A stretch of DNA of 46,985 nt from an uncultured cyanobacterium (GTDB lineage Bacteria > Cyanobacteriota > Cyanobacteriia > Cyanobacteriales > Nostocaceae): assembly GCA_903903925.1 (NCBI GenBank), contig CAIVAU010000126.1, positions 1 through 46,985 on the forward strand, read 5' to 3'. The position numbers and the translations under genes were made by a program. Under the pieces are notes generated by a model. That model ran no database searches. It saw nothing but the letters and a program-made list of their open reading frames with translations, and was not told where the DNA came from. Position 1 is the stretch's first letter; each line of letters begins with the position of its first letter. Shown here in pieces: positions 44,467 to 46,985 of the stretch.

Positions 44467-45648
44467 TTATAAAATCTGAGCAATCTTCTCGACAGCAGTT
44501 TCCAGGATAGATGGTTCCTTGACCAAGGCAAAACGGACATACCCTTCTCCAAATTTGCCAAACCCAGCACCTGGGGAAGCAGCTACTCCAGTTTTTTCCA
44601 CCAGATGGGTACAAAATTTTACAGAATCTTGACTCCAAGGTTCTGGCAACTTTGCCCAGATATACATTGTTGCCCTAGGAGGGGAGACTTGCCAGCCAAT
44701 GCGGTGCAAAGCGTTGATAAAGACATCTCGGCGAACTTGGAATGTGGCGACAGCGGCTTTGACTCCTGCTTGGGGGCCAGTAAGAGCTGCGATCGCACCA
44801 TTTAAAATCCCCTGATACTGGTTAAAATCAACGGCTGCTTTTACCTGACGTAATGCCTTAATCAATTGGGCATTACCAATGGCAAAACCAATGCGGAAGC
44901 CGCCCATATGATAGGACTTGGAAAAAGTGAAAAATTCGATCGAAATACTTTTCTCTGGGTCTGCTTGGAAAATAGAGGGAGCAAGGGATTGTTGATTATT
45001 GACTGTTTGTTCAAATACCAAATCCACGTAGGGAAAATCGTGGACTAAAACGAGATTGTGTTGCTGACAAAAGGCAACAGCTTCATGAAATAAGGATAAA
45101 GGTGCGATCGCAGTGGTAGGATTGTGAGGATAACTCAACACCATCATCCGCGACTGAGCCAATATAGATGGAGGAATATCGGTAAATACGGGCAAAAAAG
45201 CATTTTCTACTCGTAGAGGCATTGTATATATTTGACCACCAGCTAGATACACTCCTCCTGCATGGGAGGGATAACCTGGATCTAGCAACAGCGCATAGTC
45301 TCCTGGATTCAGAATTGCTAGGGGTAAATGAGCTGTACCTTCTTGAGAGCCGATCAGGGGTAGCACCTCAGTTTGGTAGTCGATGGGAATACCGAATTTG
45401 TGTTCATACCAGTGAGCAGCAGCTTGGCGAAACGCCTGAGTGCCATGAAATAGTAAATAGCCGTGGGTGCTTTGATCCTGGAGAGATCGGCTAATCGCTT
45501 CAGTAACATGTGCTTCGGCTGGTAGATCGGAAGATCCCAGAGACAAATCAATGATCTGTTGTCCAGCAGCCAAAGCCTTTGCCTTAGCCGTGTCCATATC
45601 AGCAAATACATTAGACTGTAGAGGTTGTAAACGCTTGGCGAACTGCAT
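44467..45648 (-). CDS. Class I/II PLP-dependent aminotransferase
   Basis: A 393-residue fold-type I aminotransferase. Family features: LSLGSSDLPAE near the N-terminus, GSQEGTAHLPLAILNPGDYALLLDPGYPSH, SYPHNPTTA, HDFPYVDLVF, the PLP-binding Lys244 in TFSKSYHMGG, and a C-terminal arginine region (YVRFALV). It resembles the cyanobacterial group annotated as LL-diaminopimelate or alanine/aspartate-type aminotransferases. The exact substrate cannot be fixed. The stop codon TAA is followed by GTCAGGAGTCAGG units. Confidence 0.88.
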   Translation of the reverse strand: MQFAKRLQPLQSNVFADMDTAKAKALAAGQQIIDLSLGSSDLPAEAHVTEAISRSLQDQSTHGYLLFHGTQAFRQAAAHWYEHKFGIPIDYQTEVLPLIGSQEGTAHLPLAILNPGDYALLLDPGYPSHAGGVYLAGGQIYTMPLRVENAFLPVFTDIPPSILAQSRMMVLSYPHNPTTAIAPLSLFHEAVAFCQQHNLVLVHDFPYVDLVFEQTVNNQQSLAPSIFQADPEKSISIEFFTFSKSYHMGGFRIGFAIGNAQLIKALRQVKAAVDFNQYQGILNGAIAALTGPQAGVKAAVATFQVRRDVFINALHRIGWQVSPPRATMYIWAKLPEPWSQDSVKFCTHLVEKTGVAASPGAGFGKFGEGYVRFALVKEPSILETAVEKIAQIL

Positions 45649-45653
45649 TTCAA

Positions 45654-45740
45654 TTGTTAGTTGTTGGCTGTTAGGTGTTAGTGGTTAGTTATTGGTTTTG
45701 ATATAACGACTAACCACTAAGAACTAACCACTAACAAGTG
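45654..45740. repeat. Inverted TTAGTGGTTAG / CTAACCACTAA repeat
   Basis: TTGTTAG-type units and GTTAGTGGTTAGTTATTGG face CGACTAACCACTAAGAACTA / ACCACTAAC, filling the gap between thioredoxin and aminotransferase genes. Confidence 0.85.
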
Positions 45741-45741
45741 A

Positions 45742-46071
45742 CTAATTGAGGTGAGTATCTAAGAGGCTGAGTAATTTGTCTTTGTTGATGACTCCCTCAA
45801 CAGACGCTAACAGTTTGTCTCCTTGAATCAGCCTGAAGGCAGGTACACCTTCCACTTGGTACTGTTTAACAGTGACTGGATTGGGATCAACTTCCATTTT
45901 GACCACCTTCAGGCGATCGCTGTATGTGGTGGCAGTTGAGTTCATCAGTGGTGTCATTAAGTGACAAGGTCCGCACCAAGTAGCCCAAAAGTAAACCAAT
46001 ACTGGCAGGGCGGCTTGCGACACTTCGGTTTCAAACTCAGCATCAGTTATGGTTATTATACCCTCACTCAT
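45742..46071 (-). CDS. Thioredoxin
   Basis: 109 residues from the ATG at 46071 (MSEGIITITDAEFETEV), which is the usual length; a longer in-frame start at 46137 crosses a hairpin. The active site WCGPC (Cys33, Cys36) is present, followed by the cis-Pro loop GVPAF. It reduces protein disulfides in the cytoplasm. The downstream part is compact and ends in LLDTHLN. Confidence 0.93.
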   Translation of the reverse strand: MSEGIITITDAEFETEVSQAALPVLVYFWATWCGPCHLMTPLMNSTATTYSDRLKVVKMEVDPNPVTVKQYQVEGVPAFRLIQGDKLLASVEGVINKDKLLSLLDTHLN

Positions 46072-46096
46072 CTTAAAATCTCGGTAAGTGTAGAAA

Positions 46097-46117
46097 CCGT
46101 GTGGCTTTAGCCCACGG
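46097..46117. other. IS200/IS605-end-like hairpin
   Basis: CCGTGTGGC-TTTA-GCCCACGG is a short imperfect hairpin of the CCGTGGGC-TTTA-GCCCACGG type found at the ends of IS200/IS605 elements. No transposase is near. It sits between thioredoxin and the squalene-synthase remnant. Confidence 0.4.
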
Positions 46118-46163
46118 AGGGAACAATGACTTGGCATCGATCAAAGTTGGTACACTCAATACT

Positions 46164-46394
46164 CTATCCCAGAATGGTGGGGCGAGGAAGATTACCTTTC
46201 AAAAAGTCATGGGGCAGGGGGCAGGGAGCAGGGAGCAGGCGTTTGGGCAGCAGGAAGCTAACCACATGAAAATTTTCGTAGTGGTGGGTGGCAAGCCAGC
46301 GGGTGTATTCCAGCGACTCGGTCGTAGAATAGCCCGTGGTGCCTGGCGGTACGCTCCGAACGTACTCTTTCGGCTGTAGGTAAGAGACTGCCAC
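46164..46394 (-). pseudogene. N-terminal fragment of a squalene/phytoene-synthase-family (HpnC-type) gene
   Basis: From a GTG at 46394 the frame reads MAVSYLQPKEYVRSVPPGTT, then SLEYTRWLATHHYENFHVVS and FLLPKR, which matches the start of HpnC-type trans-isoprenyl synthases (HYENF-x-V-x-S-x-LLP). After about 53 codons it runs into a GGGAGCA repeat array (read as LLPAPCPLP) and then unrelated sequence and a stop. The catalytic aspartate motifs are gone. The gene is therefore truncated and dead. Its start lies 23 bp after the alcohol dehydrogenase stop, so the two were probably in one operon. Confidence 0.65.
46208..46239 (-). repeat. GGGAGCA/GGGGGCA array within the remnant
   Basis: Four units (GGGGCAG, GGGGCAG, GGGAGCA, GGGAGCA) mark the point where the squalene-synthase-like sequence ends. 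Confidence 0.85.
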
Positions 46395-46417
46395 GTCTTC
46401 TTATATTGTCTTACTTG

Positions 46418-46985
46418 CTAGGGGATTATGGCAGTCTTTATTTGACCATTGCGGCGGTGGGCCAGATCGAAAAGAACTTGCGGGAGCTGGCTAAGCGGTT
46501 CTTCGTGGTTAACGAGAAAGCTGGCATTTACCTTGCCTTGCGCCAAAAACTCAAGAGAACGGCGAATATGCGTGGGTGTGTGGTGGAAACTGGCTTTACA
46601 GGTGATTTCGGAATAGTGAAGAAGTCCTGTATCCAGACCAACTTTAGTACCGGAGGGGCAACCGCCGAAGAAATTAATCGTGCCACCCTTGCGAACGAGT
46701 TGTGTCGCCAATTCCCAAGATTCGGGCTGACCAATCGCTTCGATGACAACATCTGCGCCGCGGCCACCGGTGTGGCGCTTCAGTTCGGTGAGCAGGTCTT
46801 GACGGTCGCCAATTAAGATTCCCTCATCTGCGCCTAAACGCTTGGCGCGGTCGACTTGCTCAATGCGGCGGGCGATGGCAATGACGTTGGCGCCGTAAGC
46901 ATATTTCGCGAGACGCACGAACATAAGACCGATAGGGCCGAGGCCCATGACGGCGATGGTGTCACCGGGGTGCAGATTGCTTTCA
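46418..46985 (-). CDS. Zinc-type medium-chain alcohol dehydrogenase, 5' end beyond window
   Basis: The C-terminal 189 codons of an MDR-superfamily dehydrogenase; the frame is still open at the right edge (ESNLHPGDTIAVMGLGPIG). The nucleotide-binding fold (GLGPIGLMFVRLAKYAYG), IAIARR, VVIEAIGQPESWELATQLVR and GGTINFFGG are typical. The zinc-ligand region lies upstream of the window. The sequence is GC-richer than its neighbours. Substrate (sugar alcohol, threonine or other) cannot be told. It precedes the squalene-synthase remnant by 23 bp. Confidence 0.88.
   Translation of the reverse strand, partial: ESNLHPGDTIAVMGLGPIGLMFVRLAKYAYGANVIAIARRIEQVDRAKRLGADEGILIGDRQDLLTELKRHTGGRGADVVIEAIGQPESWELATQLVRKGGTINFFGGCPSGTKVGLDTGLLHYSEITCKASFHHTPTHIRRSLEFLAQGKVNASFLVNHEEPLSQLPQVLFDLAHRRNGQIKTAIIP

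Noticed and set aside
46406..46816. 136-codon open frame on the plus strand
   Set aside because: It lies opposite the clear alcohol dehydrogenase gene, and its sequence has no family pattern.

Overview
The window looks like a chromosomal segment of a filamentous, heterocyst-type cyanobacterium (Nostocales or a close relative). The evidence is the many GCGATCGC (HIP1) octamers, the many short tandemly repeated arrays of 7-9 bp units typical of that group, and cyanobacterial marker genes (ldpA, a ycf45-type ATPase, DUF1825, a nucA/nuiA pair, the SDR-CIA30 protein). Species cannot be fixed from sequence alone. No rRNA, tRNA, complete transposase or CRISPR array is visible.

Layout. 1-2733: cell division block (FtsL-like protein and FtsI, minus strand). 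3188-6473: small lipoprotein, small membrane protein, glycogen branching enzyme GlgB. 6571-10111: Uma2-type protein, alpha/beta hydrolase, SDR-CIA30 fusion. 10147-11606: sugar-non-specific nuclease NucA followed by its inhibitor NuiA. 11830-13777: GFA protein, a decayed alkyltransferase gene joined to a decayed acetyltransferase gene, and an aspartic-protease pair. 13884-17751: ycf45-type ATPase, clock-input protein LdpA, signal peptidase. 18008-22582: dihydroorotase, a 790-bp gene-free spacer with arrays and strong hairpins, TsaE, YvcK-like protein, RuvC. 22781-26486: AAA ATPase-nuclease fusion and DNA ligase LigA. 26487-30116: spacer, wrecked PLP-decarboxylase gene, APC permease, family-4 uracil-DNA glycosylase. 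30163-32354: a hypothetical, a 1-kb repeat/IS-remnant zone, a LecA-like lectin. 32437-35011: tyrS-pyrF-secreted protein operon (minus). 35309-40839: class A PBP, DUF1825, TM2-SHOCT protein, ComEA-like HhH protein, second signal peptidase, cyclase-family enzyme. 41147-46985: UvrC, response regulator, PEP-CTERM protein, class I aminotransferase, thioredoxin, squalene-synthase-like remnant and a zinc-type alcohol dehydrogenase running off the right edge.

Most genes are housekeeping: wall synthesis and division (FtsI, PBP1), export (two LepB), DNA repair (RuvC, LigA, UDG4, UvrC), pyrimidine synthesis (PyrC, PyrF), glycogen (GlgB) and tRNA function (TyrS, TsaE). The most unusual points are: (1) repeat arrays that begin right at the stop codons of about ten genes and in two cases run into coding sequence (ldpA and the squalene-synthase remnant); (2) five decayed genes, several with readable deletion junctions; (3) the nucA-nuiA nuclease/inhibitor tandem; (4) a lectin-like protein next to a possible IS200/IS605 right-end remnant; (5) an 86-nt near-perfect nested hairpin between pyrC and tsaE that no gene explains.
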